Source: Psoroptes ovis (lineage: Eukaryota > Arthropoda > Arachnida > Sarcoptiformes > Psoroptidae). Taken from it: DNA of 64,000 nucleotides. The stretch's first letter is position 1. Every line of letters starts with the position of its first letter. The stretch covers positions 744,001 to 808,000 of the forward strand of contig PQWQ01000004.1 of assembly GCA_002943765.1 (NCBI GenBank), written 5' to 3'. The position numbers were made by a program, and so were the translations under genes. The notes below the pieces were generated by a model. The model was not told where the DNA came from. It made no database searches and was given only the letters and a program-made list of their open reading frames with translations. Shown here piece by piece: positions 1 through 13,925 of this stretch.

Positions 1-2648
1 TATACATCAATGGATTATTAATCGCAGCCATAGCGATTTGGACTATAATAGATTTAAATTTATAAATCTATAGATTTATTCAATTTTTCATTTGATTCCT
101 ATTAATTTTATATTAATTTAATACCAATAAAATTAATTTTTGAGCAATTTTTATAAAACCTCAATGGGATTGCGCAATTACCGGAACAATCGATTATTGG
201 ACAGGAACAATCGATCGGCTGCAAAATCTATCGATGCATCGATAGCATGATATCGATGATTTCGATATTTTTTAGCACACGACCTTCCTCTAAATGGGGC
301 CATGCCTTTGGCTGTACAAAATTTTCGTAACTATTTTCAGTACAAAAAACAATCGAAAGTTTTCTAACTATTTTCAGTGCTTTTTTTTTATAAGTTATTT
401 TGTTGAGTGAATAAATGAGAAAACACCCGAACAACAGCAGCAACAGCAGCGACGATAATAACTATAGTCTTTTGGGACAAATAATCAAAGAATATTTACG
501 AGAAATAAATAATTGAAAACAACAGAATCCAATACATTCAATGATTGTGTATGTATCATGTGTGGGCTTGTATATGTGTTTATGTGAACATATAAAGATA
601 CATTTGATGCATTTAATAAATAACACATGTACGCTAAATGATATTTTTTTCGAAATATTTTTCGACGATCATCTTGTGATATATTGTTTTTTGTTTTTTA
701 GGTGAAAAATTGAAACAATCGAAGCAATGTTTCAATGCCTGAAAGCAAAGGTTTGAAACTTTGAATGATTTTGACAATAATTTAATCAAGAAATGAATGA
801 ATGAATGAACAAGAAGGGTTAGAGGGTATTAAAAAAATGTATTCATGTATGATTTATGTATGATCTGTATCATCAATTAATCAATCTGGAACAATATTTT
901 GTGTGTATCCAAATGTATCACAAATGTGTGTTCATCATATGATGTGTTTCATTGTGTGTTGTTGATTGACGATAATTTACATTGGTAACTTTGTAATTAA
1001 ATTTGTTTATGGTGGAAAATCGTGTAATATATTACCATATCGAAATGATTTGAAAGATTTAAAAATTTGAAAATTTCCAAAATTTCCACTCCAAAAATGT
1101 TCAGTGAATCAATTAATTTGGTCCCAAAAAAAAACCCGAATCGCGCATGTTATTTTCCGAGTGAAAAAAATACAAGGTTTCAAGTTTTTATTCAGAGTTT
1201 TAAAGTTGATTTTCGTAATTTTAAATAGAATTTTCAATTATAAAAATACGAAATTAAGTTTCAAAACTACGAATTAAAACTTTAAATTTTGCAAAAACAA
1301 AATTTCCAACACTTCATTAAATGCTATTCAAACGCACCCTTGAATGTTGTTTCAACGAAAAAAAAAATAAAAGTTTAAATGTTTCATGCATTTGAATCCT
1401 GTACAATATGGATCTTTTATTATTTGCTTTCAAGCTCTCTCTGGCTCTTTTACTCTCTTTGGTTATTCGCTGCCAGTCTTATATGGTTATTTCAATTTGA
1501 AATCATCATGTATTCTATATTCTATATAGCTGAGGGTGTACAATTTGGAACAATCCAAAAATATGTTTGATTATACGAAAATATAAATGGTTCCAAAGCT
1601 TTGGAAACGTTCGGATTCTTCCTTTCTTCTTTGGTTTTGATAAATCAATTTTGGAATATGCTTTTATTTCAGGGACTTCTTCCTTTTTTCAAAGATTACT
1701 TTTAGGTTTGATTTATATTCATATTATTTTCATCATTCATATACAATTCAGTGATTGAAATTCAGTCATTTTGTTTCAATATATAATGATAATGTGTGTG
1801 TGTGCATGTATCTCGCTGCTCGCCGAAAAAAAACTGTAAATGTGTTTGTTTCAATTGCTTTTTCCCATATTTTCCCATAAATTTCTCCCATATTTCGTCC
1901 AATATTACTCACATTTGAAACAATCACTTGAAACATTCAAATGATAATTAATCATTTGAAAATATCCAAATGATCCAATGATTCCAAGGGATTCCAAATG
2001 ATTTTTCAAATGTGAATTCAATTCATTCAACGTGAATTACGGAATTTCAATGTGTACATTTGAATGTGTATGTGGATTAACCCATTTTTTTCCACTGGTT
2101 CTTCGTCTTCGCCACATAATTGTCACTTTGTTCTTTGGTCCTTGTTGTCATTGAATTTCTTGCTCTTCTTCTTGTTCTTCTTTGAAAAACACATTTTTTA
2201 TCCGTTCTGTTCAAAAATACTAGAATGACTTTGAAACATTGAAACATCTCATCTTTCAACATTTTCGTTCCTCATCGTTGTTGATTCACAAATCATCTTT
2301 GCCAAAGGGTCTTAGAAATTTAAAAAATTAATTAAATTTCAAAATCCCAAGCAAAAAAACAACAGAAAATAAATCTTCGAAAATAATATCGTACAAAACA
2401 ATAGCCTTGTGGCTAATGCACACAAAAAATGTGTTTTATTTTTGTTTTTATTCCACCAAAATAAATGAATAATAATAACGTCTTATTGATTGTTTGAAAA
2501 TTAAGAAAATAAAATTCAATTTTCAATTTCAATCTCGAATTTCTACTGCTGCTGCTCGATGACTAATTAAAAAAAATTGAAGATAAAAATATACAGATTA
2601 TAACCTTTTATATTTTGTGCTGAAAAAAATAGAAAAAATAATACCAAA
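1..2648. other. Upstream intergenic region, no gene recognised
   Basis: AT-rich DNA without a supported gene. It holds a CAG/CAA-rich patch near 430-450, several GT-rich stretches (around 540-590 and 1790-1810), and one foldback element at 1171-1287 listed separately. Short open frames at 1379-1758 are hydrophobic, lack family resemblance and look like chance. The 2.4-2.65 kb part directly precedes the TULP4 start codon and probably includes its 5' UTR and promoter, but no core promoter element is clear. Confidence 0.5.
1171..1287. mobile_element. Foldback MITE, family B (degenerate copy)
   Basis: The left end reads TACAAGGTTTCAAGTTTT and the right part contains AAACTACGAATTAAAACTTT, the inverse of the left arm. 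The unit is AT-rich, non-coding and related to the better-preserved copy at 26448-26591, which shares the same arm sequences. The right terminus is eroded, so the end is approximate. No transposase frame lies inside, so it would be a non-autonomous element. Confidence 0.55.
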
Positions 2649-5600
2649 ATGTTTATACGTTTCGAACCGATCAAACATCCACAATCATTCATTAATGATA
2701 ATCAAATAACAAGCCTTTCATGGATGATTAATGATCGAAATAATAATCAAAATAATAATATTGAAAATGATGATTATAGACAACAACAACCTCAACAACA
2801 ACAGCCACAACAATCAAATGAAAATAATAATAATAATAACAATAATGAAAATCAAAATGATCAGGATAAATTAAATTTAAATACTTTAAATAATTCCAAT
2901 AATAATTCAGATAATAACTCAAATAATAATAATAATCATTTACCACCACCACCACCACCACCACCGCCACCGCCTCAACGTAATAATTCATTAAATTTTT
3001 CATCAAATGATTTCAATAATAATGATGATGATAATAGTTTTAATGATAATCATGAAATTTTGGATGGTTGGTTAGCCATCGGTAATTGTCATGGTATTGT
3101 TGGTGTTAGTTATACAACAATCGATTCATTACATATAAAAAATTTTAGACAAAAATTCAATAATATTGATTCTATTAATAATAATAATGACAATAATGGT
3201 GATTTTAAAATTAATTACAATTATTCGAATCAAAATTTGATTGATGCTAGCGGCAATTGTCAAAATAATTCGACTAATAATAATAACGATTCAAATCAAT
3301 TTACATTTAATGATGATCATATGAATGAAAACCATCAAATACCACAACGAACAAATTTTAATTTACGTGGTCATCGTTCGGAAATTGTTTTCGTACGTTG
3401 GAATGAACCTTATCAAAAATTGGCCACATGTGATCGTAATGGTATTATATTTGTTTGGATTAAATATGAAGGCCGATGGTCTATTGAATTGATCAATGAT
3501 CGTAATACGAGGGTTACGGATTTTGCATGGAGTCATGATGGCCGTATGGCATTGATTTGTTATATGGATGGATTTGTTTTAGTCGGTTCCGTTTCTGGTC
3601 AACGTTATTGGTCATCTATGCTCAATTTAAATGGTTGTTCAATAACTTGTGGTTCATGGACAGCTAATAATCAACATGTTTTATTCGGTACATCAAATGG
3701 TCATATTTTAGGTATTTATTATTGCCTTATTTCTATTAATTTTGACTTTCAACTTTCAAATTGAAAAAAAAAACAATTTCTATTTTTAATTTCACAGTAA
3801 TCTCAGTTCATGGGGTTTTCATTACACAAATCAGTGTACAAGAAAGTGTAGAAATATCGAATATGATGTGGTCATGTCATAAATTTCAATCAAATGCTAG
3901 AAAAAAACATCAGCTACACCAACAGCAATTTGATATTGATAATGATGCAGATGATTCAGAAAATCATATGTTAGCCATAAGTTTTATTGATGGTACAATT
4001 TATTTAATGAATAATTATGATGAAGTATTTCCAACCATAATCGAAACATCATTAATTAATATAAAAATGGAATGGTCAATAAATGGCCAACTATTGGCCA
4101 TTGGTGGCCATCGTATAATGAGATCTAAAATGAACAACAACAACAATAATAATGGATGTTATTTATATAATAATATAATCAATATTTATCGTAATGATGG
4201 ACAATTATTGCGGCAATGTCAATTAGATTATAATTATCAACAAATGACGGCATTAACATGGGCATGTAATGATCGTCGTTTGTTTATTGCTTGTGGACAG
4301 CTATTATATGTTGCATGGATCATACATGGGTATTTATTCATTTATTTATTTCTATTTATGAATGAAAATAATATTTTTTCTCATTTGATAACCTCTTAGA
4401 ATACCAAGTCTTTCATTCATATCTGGTTTACAAGTATATAAAAATATTAAAAATGAATCAAACATTATGAAATTACAAGTGCCCGAAACAGTAAAATTAT
4501 TGTTAAGTGAATTATTCACATCGACCATACATTGTTATTTGCCTAATTATCAACGAATTGGTCATTTTGTATTTCGTCCACCGGCAAATAATTTGCGATT
4601 ATATTGTACATTGATTAAACATGATACATCGTCATCATCATCGATTAGTAATAATCAGCATCAACAACAACCGCAACAACAGCAATCACAGCAACAACAA
4701 CAACGAATAAATAATTATTATTCAATCAACAATGACAATAACTATAGCTGCAATAATAACAGCAATAATGGTGATGATCAACTCTATACATTATATTTGG
4801 AATATTTAGGTGGCCTAGTACCGATATTGAAAGGAAAACGTTCATCAAAAATTAAACCAGAATTTATTATTTACGATCCTCAACAATCAATCACTAATTA
4901 TAATAATAATAGCGGTGATAATGATAATCAAATTGATAAAATACAATCAAAAACAATTTTAACACCAACCAAAAATAATAATAATAATAATTTAAATATT
5001 GATACTTATAATAACAATAGTAATAATAATTCATTTAAATATTTTATTAGAAATTCATTTTTTAATATTGATAATAATAGCAATAATAATCATGATAATC
5101 AAACATCTGATAGTGATAATGATGATAATTTATTATTTCCATCAACATCATCATCATCATCAACATCAACATCCACAATACTTTATCATTTAACACCAAA
5201 AACAAGACGTCGTTTACGTTGTCGTACTGCACAACAACAACGACAACAACAATTAAATTGTCATAATAATGATAATAATAATTTAAATATAGATGTAGAT
5301 AATAGTAATAATAATAATAATAATAATTTCAATCAACAACAGCAACAAAATCATTTTCATCGTTATCAATTACCTGAAAATGATAAAATTGTTCTAATTA
5401 CATCCAATATATGGGGAACAAAATTTAAATTTCATGGTTTAACACCCAGATTACCATCAATGTTAGGTTCAATACAATATCGTACCAGTTTATTACATTT
5501 ACAACCAAGACAAATGTCATTAATAATTAAAGAATTGAATGAAATGAATACATTTATTGATTATAGCAATAATAATAGCAATAGCAATAACTACAGCTAT

Positions 5601-7848
5601 AATTATAATCATAACAAAAACATTAATCAAATGCAGCATAGAAGACGACAATCGCAACAACAACAACAACAACAAAATGTTGAAAAATCTTATCATAACA
5701 ACCATAATCATTACAATTATTATTATAATTCATCAGATTCAGAAGATGATTCAAGTGAATCACAACAAGAATGGATTATTCAACAACAGCAACAGCAGCA
5801 CCAACAGCAACAGTCATTTCAATCTACATCAAAATCAATGATGATGATCAATCATAATCAACAACAACAAACATTGGCACCAATAATTGCACCAATTAAT
5901 ACGTTGAAATGTGTTCGAAATTCAATGCTTGAAAATGTTTCAAATACAGATCAACAGCAACAGCAGCAACAACAACAGCAAAGACAAGAAAATAGACAAA
6001 ATGATATGATTCAAGATGAATTGCTTACACTACAAATACATCAAAATGATAATGGTTTACCAACCGTTTATAATGTTGAAATTAGGCCATCACCATTATC
6101 TAATAATAATGCAAATAATACAAATCACAATCATTCAATTATGAGTAAACAACCCCAACAACAAACAATACCAACCGATTCACCATCGCCCCCGGCATCA
6201 GCAACAATTAATTCTACATTCGTTCGTCAATTCAAGCATCAAACATTTCAATCGGAAAGTCCGAAACATGTATCATCGCTTCATAATCGTTTTGTGCAGC
6301 ATAATCAACCGCAACAACAGCTACAACAGCAGCAGCAGCTACAGCAATCATCATCAACAAATCTATCACCGAATCGGCGTAAAATAATCAAAGATACATC
6401 ATCGATATCATCATCCGCATCATCATCATTATCACCGCGTAAATCTAGTGTATCATATTGTACAAATGAATTCATGAAAAAATGTTTCATCGGTTCAATG
6501 GATTGTGAAATTGATAATAATAATAACAATTGCAGCAATGATGGACAAACATCAACAAATTATTTAATTAAATATAAATCATGCCTGAATGAAGCATTAT
6601 CATCATCGGATTCATTATATCAACATCATTCACAATCGATTCAAACTTATCCAATTTATGATGATACTAATAAAACTAACAATAGCCTTAATCGAAATTA
6701 TGATGATGATAATAATACCAATAATAATAATAATAATCAAGATTTGTCATCATTATTAGATGATTCAACTGATCATTATATACGTAATGTTGAACAAGTT
6801 GTACAATCATTAAGTCAAAAATTACAATTACAACAGCAACAACAAATGAATGATTATCAATCGTTTTATGATCAAAATGAAATTCAATCAATTGAAATGA
6901 TATCGAATCAACATCAACATCAACAACAACAACAACAGCCATCATCAATACAAAGGCCACAACGATATCAAAGACATCGTCGAAATATGTCAATTTCAAG
7001 ACTAATTTCATTACAACAACAACCACAATCGCAGCAGCAGCAACAATCAAATCAATCGGTCGATTTTTCAACATTTAACAACAATACTAACACTACTAAA
7101 AATAACCCTAATCGAAGTTTACCAGCATCACCATTATTTAATCGTAAAGAATTTAATCATTCACAAAATAAGCAATCATCATCAGCGGCCGCATCATCAT
7201 CAAGACGATCGAATGGTAGACATTTATTTCAAAGTCCAAAATTGATGCGAAAAATACGACGAAAGTAAGTGGAATTTCAAATTTCAAATTGAAATATCAT
7301 TGATTTATTTATTTTAAACAAAAATTTCTGAAAAACAGATTAAGCTACTTGGACTGTAGCTCCGAAGATGAAGCTGATTTCGATAATAATGATGCATCGA
7401 ATGAATCGGATTTCGATTCAAGTTTACACTCGAATCAATACGATTACAATCATAATAACAATGATATTTCATTGAAGAAAAAGAAAAAACACAGTAAATA
7501 TGGTGGAAATTTGAATGATTCGAATAATAAGTGCTTTATGCTACACAATAAAGCACCATTATGGAATGAAATATCACAAGTATATCAATTGGATTTTGGT
7601 GGCCGCGTAACGCAAGAATCGGCAAAAAATTTTCAAATAGAATATCAAGGACGGCAGGTAAATTTATTTATTTATTTTAAGATTTCAAATTCAATCAATT
7701 AATTAATCAATTTTTTCAAATAATTCCAAAGGTAATGCAATTTGGACGTATCGATACGAATGCATATACACTAGATTTTGAATATCCATTCTCGGCAATA
7801 CAAGCAATGGCTGTTGCATTGGCCAATGTTACACAAAGACTTAAATAA
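2649..7848 (+). CDS. TULP4: Tubby-like protein 4 (TULP4/TUSP): WD40 + SOCS box + split tubby domain
   Basis: Exons 2649-3711, 3798-4329, 4400-7264, 7339-7657 and 7732-7848 join in phase to 1631 residues (human is about 1540). The N-terminal part holds WD40-type repeats interrupted by poly-Q/N/P insertions (e.g. LRGHRSEIVFVRWN, NGIIFVWIKYEGRW). A SOCS-box-like stretch follows near residues 555-590 (LQVPETVKLLLSEL). The tubby domain starts near 660 (LYTLYLEYLGGLVPILKG), continues near 863 (TSNIWGTKFKFHG; SLLHLQPRQM) and finishes at the extreme C terminus (DFGGRVTQESAKNFQIEYQG; FALANVTQRLK-like end), as in vertebrate TULP4. In the family the SOCS box suggests substrate recognition for a cullin E3 ligase, and the tubby fold binds phosphoinositide. 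About 500 residues between the tubby halves are Gln/Asn/Ser low complexity. The start is the first ATG (context accaaaATG). An AATAAA motif overlaps the stop codon. Confidence 0.93.
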
Positions 7849-9166
7849 ATATGAAATACAATTTCAGAATACCTGGTCATATGGAATCAATCCAAAAATA
7901 ATAACACGATAAATCAATCAAATTTCTATATTTTTTTCAATTATTCCAATTAATTCAAATTCAAATCTGAAATAATTTTATTGGCGGAAATTTTTGTAAA
8001 ATTAATCTTAAAATTTATTGAAATTTAATTTTTTTCAAATTTAATCAATTATTTTTACTTGAAAATTTTCAAAATTTTAATCTACATCATCTTACATTTA
8101 TGATTTATGTAACTTAAATTTATATTTTGTGTGCATTCGTTTGTTTGAGTGTGTGCTCGTGTGTGTATTTGTGTGTGCATATATATTTTTCAAATATTAT
8201 TTTTTAAATATTATTTTTCTATTTTCGTTTACAATCATCTATGAATCTAGTCAATCAGTCTGTAATTTTGTTTCTTATTTTATTTTAATTCATTTTTTCT
8301 TTGTTCAATTTGACAAATCAAACTTTTAAAACTTTTAATCACAAATTCAAATACATATTATATTCAAAATATTGAATAAATACAATCATTATTAAAATTA
8401 TTATTTTTTTCGAATATTTTAATTAAACATTTATTTTTATTCTAAATTAATCCAAATTCAAATAGATTTGATTCGATTACAAATTGATGCTTGAAAAGGT
8501 GTGCTTGTTAAAATATTTGGAAAATTGTTTTGATTTCCAAAAATATTTACAAAACAGTGTCGCCACTCTGTGTATGGGAAACATACAACTTTTGAGATTT
8601 GAAATATTTTATTTTGTTCAAAAAAAATCATTTAAAATATTTTTAAATTCCTCGAAATATTCCAAATATTGAATTCATGGTAATCGAAAGTCAAAAATGG
8701 TCATAATTTTTGAAATTTATCCGATAATAATTGATTAATTGATCAATTATCATTTTATAAATTAGTTTTCCAATTACAAACGATTAATCAATTAATCATC
8801 AATCTTCAATTATTCATTCATTTATTTATTTTTGAATTTTAAAGCTATGAATTTAGCAGCTTTTCAAACTTGAATTCAAAACTAAAATTCAAAAATCTTT
8901 CAATTTTTCCCGGCATTCACAGATATTATTAATGGTGAATAATTTCAATGAAGAAAAATGTTTAAAAATATTAATTATTTGCCGCTCATTCATTCATTCA
9001 TTCATTTGTTTATTTATTTATGCTTATCAGTAAATAATCATTTATTTATTTATTCATTCATTTTTCCATCACTTGTAAATGTCTAATTTATTCATTGAAT
9101 CGTTGTTGTTGTTGTTTTTCAACTATTTATTAATCATTTGGCCGAAAAAAATATATGAAATAAATA

Positions 9167-9246
9167 TTAGATTGTCCGTAAAGTTTTTGCTGGATATATC
9201 GTAGAAAAATATTGGAAAATCGGCAAGAACTTTTCGGACAACCTAA
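9167..9246 (+). mobile_element. Foldback mariner-like MITE, family A copy 1
   Basis: An 80 bp near-perfect inverted repeat running from TTAGATTGTCCGTAAAG to CTTTTCGGACAACCTAA. It is flanked on both sides by TA, the target duplication expected for Tc1/mariner transposition. The centre is asymmetric (ATATATCGTAGAAAAATATT), giving an orientation taken here as plus. It has no coding capacity. Confidence 0.85.
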
Positions 9247-10082
9247 TAAAATAAAATGAAGATCAACAGAGCTTTCATCGCAATTCATTTTGCTTATCAT
9301 ATATTCACGATTTGGGCAATTAAATTTCAATTCATCATTTTTCGTTTTTTGTTTCTTGTTTTCTCGAACAATTCTAGATTCTTTGGGACTTTGTCAGTGT
9401 TGTCTATTAAACAACAATTACACAAGTTGATTTGTAGGAAAAAATAAGGCCTAAAAATTGAAAAACAGGGATAAATAAACCCTATTAATCACTTGAAAAT
9501 ATGATAAGTCAATGAGAATATTCAAATAAACAACAACGAAAAATTGGAATTGAAACTTATGCTAAAACTGATTAAATCAATTCAATCGTAACAGAATAAT
9601 TGTATGTTTGTCTTTTGATTTGATTTTGTACAATTCTTATCACTTATCATTACGAATCAAATAAGACAAATTGCGCAATTGAAAAATCTCCAGAATCACT
9701 GCATATTTACGCAAATATTATTTCGATTGGACCAATAGTAAGACGAAGAATTGGACAAAATAAGATACGGAAACTGAAAAAGTGAATGGATTTTCAGGTT
9801 CTTGTCCAAATTCTCGTCACGAAATACCTTAATGTATTTTCGGTTTTTTTTTCAGTGTAATAGCATTATAATGGTCAATGTTTGTCGAGTATAACCACTG
9901 GTTTCCAGTAATAAATGTAAATATTAAGAGTGAAATATTTGATATTTTTTTCTTGAAAAAAATTAAAAAATTCATAAATGATTCAACAGTTTAGCAGCAA
10001 GCATCAACATCATTCAACGTGATGAAGCACATGCTAAAAACAAAGCAAAACAATTCACGGTTGATGACCAATAGTGTCATGC

Positions 10083-10161
10083 ATGGTTGTCCAATAAGTG
10101 TTGACGTTTTTTCAACAGTAACTCAATTTGAAAATTGACAAAAACTTTTCGGACAACCTAA
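10083..10161. mobile_element. Foldback MITE, family A copy 2 (degenerate left arm)
   Basis: The right arm AAAACTTTTCGGACAACCTA is intact. The left arm (GGTTGTCCAATAAGTGTTGACG) is diverged and the centre differs from the main group, so this looks like an older or different subfamily copy. Confidence 0.7.
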
Positions 10162-11879
10162 AAAAATTTACTGACAAAAACAAAAAAAATGAAAATTTGT
10201 AAATTTTAGTCATGTAAATTCAAATAGATTTAATTTGGCCAAAAAGTTTTCATTTCAATTATCATTTCTTGTTCAAATTTTTTGAGAAATTCAATTTGTT
10301 TGTTTTTCTTGGCTTATAAGAAATTCATCTTTGGATATCCATCCATCCATCCATCTATTTGAGTTAATTAAATTTCAAATTTTTCACATTTTGTCTGACC
10401 AGAAAAATAAAAAAAAACTTGTCACTCAACCATAAGAGAGATGAAAATGAATTTTTACATGTAAAAAGACCGAAAATCTTAGAGATTCCATAAAAATTCT
10501 GAAAATCCAGAAAAATGTCATACAATTTTCAATGACTTGTGATTTATACATATTTTATTGCATAGAAAGATGCGACAGAATTTTCAATCATTTCATCCAT
10601 CCTCTTACATGATCATCGTCATCATCATTGAAATCATCTTCGACATCATCATCATCATTATCATTCAAGATAAGTATATAACCCTTTATTTTATTTCCAG
10701 TTTAATATAAGTATAAGAATAATGAAGAATCCAAAAATAATGAAAGAATTTAATTATAATTACTTAATTCTATTCAATATACATTAACATGATAATAATG
10801 ATGATGATGATGATAATTATTTCATGTCATCATACAAATTAATGTAAATATAAATATTAGAATGAACTCTTGTCACATTCACATTCAAATACATGAACAT
10901 GAACAATTGAGATTTAGAAATGACCCTTTGAATTCATTGAATTCATTCATGTTTGTATGGAATAATGTCTGAAAACAAAAAAAAAAATTCATTCATTCGT
11001 TTGTTTGTTTGTTTGTTTGTTCATTGCATTTCTATGAATTGTGATTGTGATTTGAACAATTGTAATTTTCTTCAAAATAAAAAATTCTTTTCATGTCATT
11101 TTTTTTTAAAAAACACCGAGATAATTTACAATGTTAATGATATTATAACACGCATACATATACAAACAAACAACGCCAAAACACAATATACACCATAAAT
11201 ACAATGAAAAAATCTATGCACGAATGATTTCATGTTCCAACAGCCGAAACTGGCAAAAAAAACAAGTAGCAAATGGATTCTTTGTTTTCACTTATTATCA
11301 TTATTATTATTATTATTATTATTGTTCTAAGATCCAAGACAATTCCATCTTTTAAATTTTTTGAATTATTATTATTATTATACCGAAGTTGTCTAATTTT
11401 ATTTGAAAAAAAGGGTCCAAGAAACCCAAGAAATCTGTACAGAAGAAACTTAAATTATCATTTTAAATTACCCCGAAATGATATACCCGAGAATCTATTT
11501 AATTTTTCAATTTTAAAAATACAGATTAATTGATTTATTCATTTCTATGAATAAATTGATAATATTTACCCACACACACACACATGCATGTATGCAATAG
11601 AAAAGTATATATTTGACAAATTATTTTGTCGGCCCCCTAAAACACCCACCTTGTATATGCTATGTATAACCCTTGCTAATTTGATTTATGCAAATTATTT
11701 CATTTTATTTTATTTCAATTTTTCAATTTTCATTTGTTTACATATGTTTTATTGCTGTGTGTATTTGTATATCTATTTCTAATTTGATGTATGTTTGTAT
11801 TACATATAATTTCAATCTCGATTTATTTTAATTTATTTATTTTTTTTTCAATTTCTCATTATTTCAACCATGAAATGTA

Positions 11880-11958
11880 TAAGGTTGTCCGAAAAGTTCT
11901 TGCCGATTTTCCAATGATTTTCTACGATATAATCGGCAAAACTTTGCGGACAACCTAA
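11880..11958 (-). mobile_element. Foldback MITE, family A copy 3, inverted orientation
   Basis: Arms TAAGGTTGTCCGAAAAGTTC and AAACTTTGCGGACAACCTAA pair over nearly the whole length. The central sequence (TTTTCTACGATATAATCGGC) is the reverse complement of that in copies 1, 4 and 7, so it inserted in the opposite orientation. Confidence 0.85.
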
Positions 11959-12249
11959 ATATTTTCTCATTATCAACATCAGATACATCCATATAATAAT
12001 AATGATAATAATAATTATAAATTGCCCCCAAAAAAATGTACCAAATGTAAAAAATCAATTTGATACATGGATAAAATGAATTTATTTCATTTATTTATTT
12101 CAATTTTTTTTTTCAATGAATTAAAAGTTCAATGTTACTCAGAATTATTTTTCCATTCATTTCATTTTATCATTATTTCATTTCAATTTGATTGTGTTCT
12201 CAAATTCTCAAATTTCAATTTTGTCTCATTGAAAATTTTGTTATTTCAA

Positions 12250-12328
12250 TTAGGTCGGTCACAAAGTTTTTGCCGGTCATATTGTACAAAAATCATTGGA
12301 AAATCGGCAAGAACTTTTCGGACAACCT
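12250..12328 (+). mobile_element. Foldback MITE, family A copy 4
   Basis: Left arm TTAGGTCGGTCACAAAGTTT, right arm GGCAAGAACTTTTCGGACAA. The centre (AAAATCATTGGAAAATC) is shared with copies 6 and 7. It lies only about 290 bp from copy 3. The left arm carries substitutions, and the terminal AA at the right end is lost. Confidence 0.82.
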
Positions 12329-13057
12329 GGTATTTTCAAATTTTTCAATTTTCAATTTATTTTTAATTTTTTTACCGCTGAATTTCGGTGTGTATGCATC
12401 ATTCTCCAATTTCAATTTTTTTTTTCAACAAATGAATGAATGAAATTCAATTTGAAAATAATAATAATATTAAATGAATTGAAAATTGAATTTCTTTATT
12501 TTCTTTGAGTTTTCAATTTTTAATTTTTAATTTTTTAATTTCAAATTTTCGATTTTCAATTTTCCCTTTGAAGTTTTATTATTACAAACATCATCCAAAT
12601 CATCATCATTATTTTCTAATTAAAATCATTTCAAATGTGTTTTGTATTAACACACATTTTATTATTATTTTGGTACCGATAAATATCACGAATTTCACGA
12701 GTTTCAATTTACTCAAACACATCAGAATTTGTATGTGTGTGAATATAATTGAAATATCTGTTTGTCTGTATTTGTGTTCGGTTCGATACGTGATTTTATA
12801 TTATCTCAATTTTTCTCGCGATTCTATTTGTTCTATTTCCAATTGTTTGTAGCACTCGTGAAAATCGTTGAAAAATCGTCAAAAAAAAGTCGGAAATTAA
12901 TATTATTTTCCGATGATTCATGTACATTTAGATACATTCATATAGATCTTTGCGAGCATTCATTTATCCGGTTTCAAAAGATTAATTTTTTTGATTTTTT
13001 GTTTTAATTTAAGAATAAGAAAATATTTTTCTTCTTCTTTTCTTAAAACAAAACGAA

Positions 13058-13074
13058 ACACACACACACACACA
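13058..13074. repeat. (CA)n microsatellite
   Basis: Uninterrupted CA dinucleotide run of about 17 bp in intergenic DNA. Confidence 0.85.
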
Positions 13075-13845
13075 AGCCGAAGAATAAAATCATTGAAAAG
13101 TAAAAAATTTTTTTTTTTTCAAAATTTGAAATTATAACGGAAATTAAAAGTATTTCTTTTATATTGGGAAGCAAAGCACTGAGAAATATTTGATGAAATT
13201 TTCGTAGAGATATATATATGAAAGAATCATATAAATCATACATATGAGAAATGGAAAAATAAAGTTGAAATATTGAATTTAAAATTGAAATGAAACAAAA
13301 AATGATTGATTGATTGATTTAGATTGATTGCTTTGACATTTTATCATCATCATCAATGATGATCATTGATGATCATTGGTGATTCGTATATTTTGATCCA
13401 TAATTTTGATCCAAATTGATTGAAAATTGAAAATTTCAAGAAAATTTTGTTCCACTTTCTCTTCTTCTCCAAAAAAATCATCGATATCAATTTCTTATTT
13501 TTTTCCATAATTTTTTTCCCATAATTTCTTTGATTAAATTTATCAAATCTCAAAGGAATTTTTTACTGTGTCTCTCTGTGTTTTCCAAAAGAATTTATTT
13601 AAATGTAAATGGAACATGAAAAAATAAATTTTTCTACCTTAGCAAAATGAATGAATGATCATAAAGTAGTATACATTTGAAAGTAAATGGAAGTGAATTC
13701 CTTGGAAGAAAAAAAGTAAATTTTTATATTCTCCTTTCACTCCTTCTCTCGCTTCTTCATCTTGATTGTTGAAGGATTCAATACTAATGATATTACATCA
13801 AATTTCTTGATTCAATTTGATTTGATGTAAAAATGTCATATATTT

Positions 13846-13925
13846 CGGGTTGTCCCATAAGTTCGTGCCGTTTTTCAGATGAAAAAAATCGAAAAAAAAC
13901 GACAAGAACTTATGGGACAACTCAA
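13846..13925. mobile_element. Foldback MITE, divergent subfamily (CCCATAAGTTCGTGCCG arms)
   Basis: The arms GGGTTGTCCCATAAGTTCGT and its inverse ACTTATGGGACAACTC pair across a short A-rich loop. The termini differ consistently from the other copies (CCCATAAG instead of CCGcAAAG), so this is a separate subfamily or a different mariner source. A TA-rich sequence flanks both sides. Confidence 0.8.

Noticed and set aside
1379..1758. Two adjacent small open frames on the + strand
   Set aside because: Phe/Tyr/Leu-rich, no conserved motif; typical chance frames in AT-rich DNA.
9256..9447. 63-codon frame directly after foldback copy 1
   Set aside because: Begins inside sequence adjacent to the element, has no transposase signature and uses random codons; not a gene remnant that can be supported.
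10953..12852. Several 60-115 codon frames in the gene desert
   Set aside because: Hydrophobic Phe/Ile/Tyr runs arising from AT-rich simple repeats; some overlap the foldback elements.
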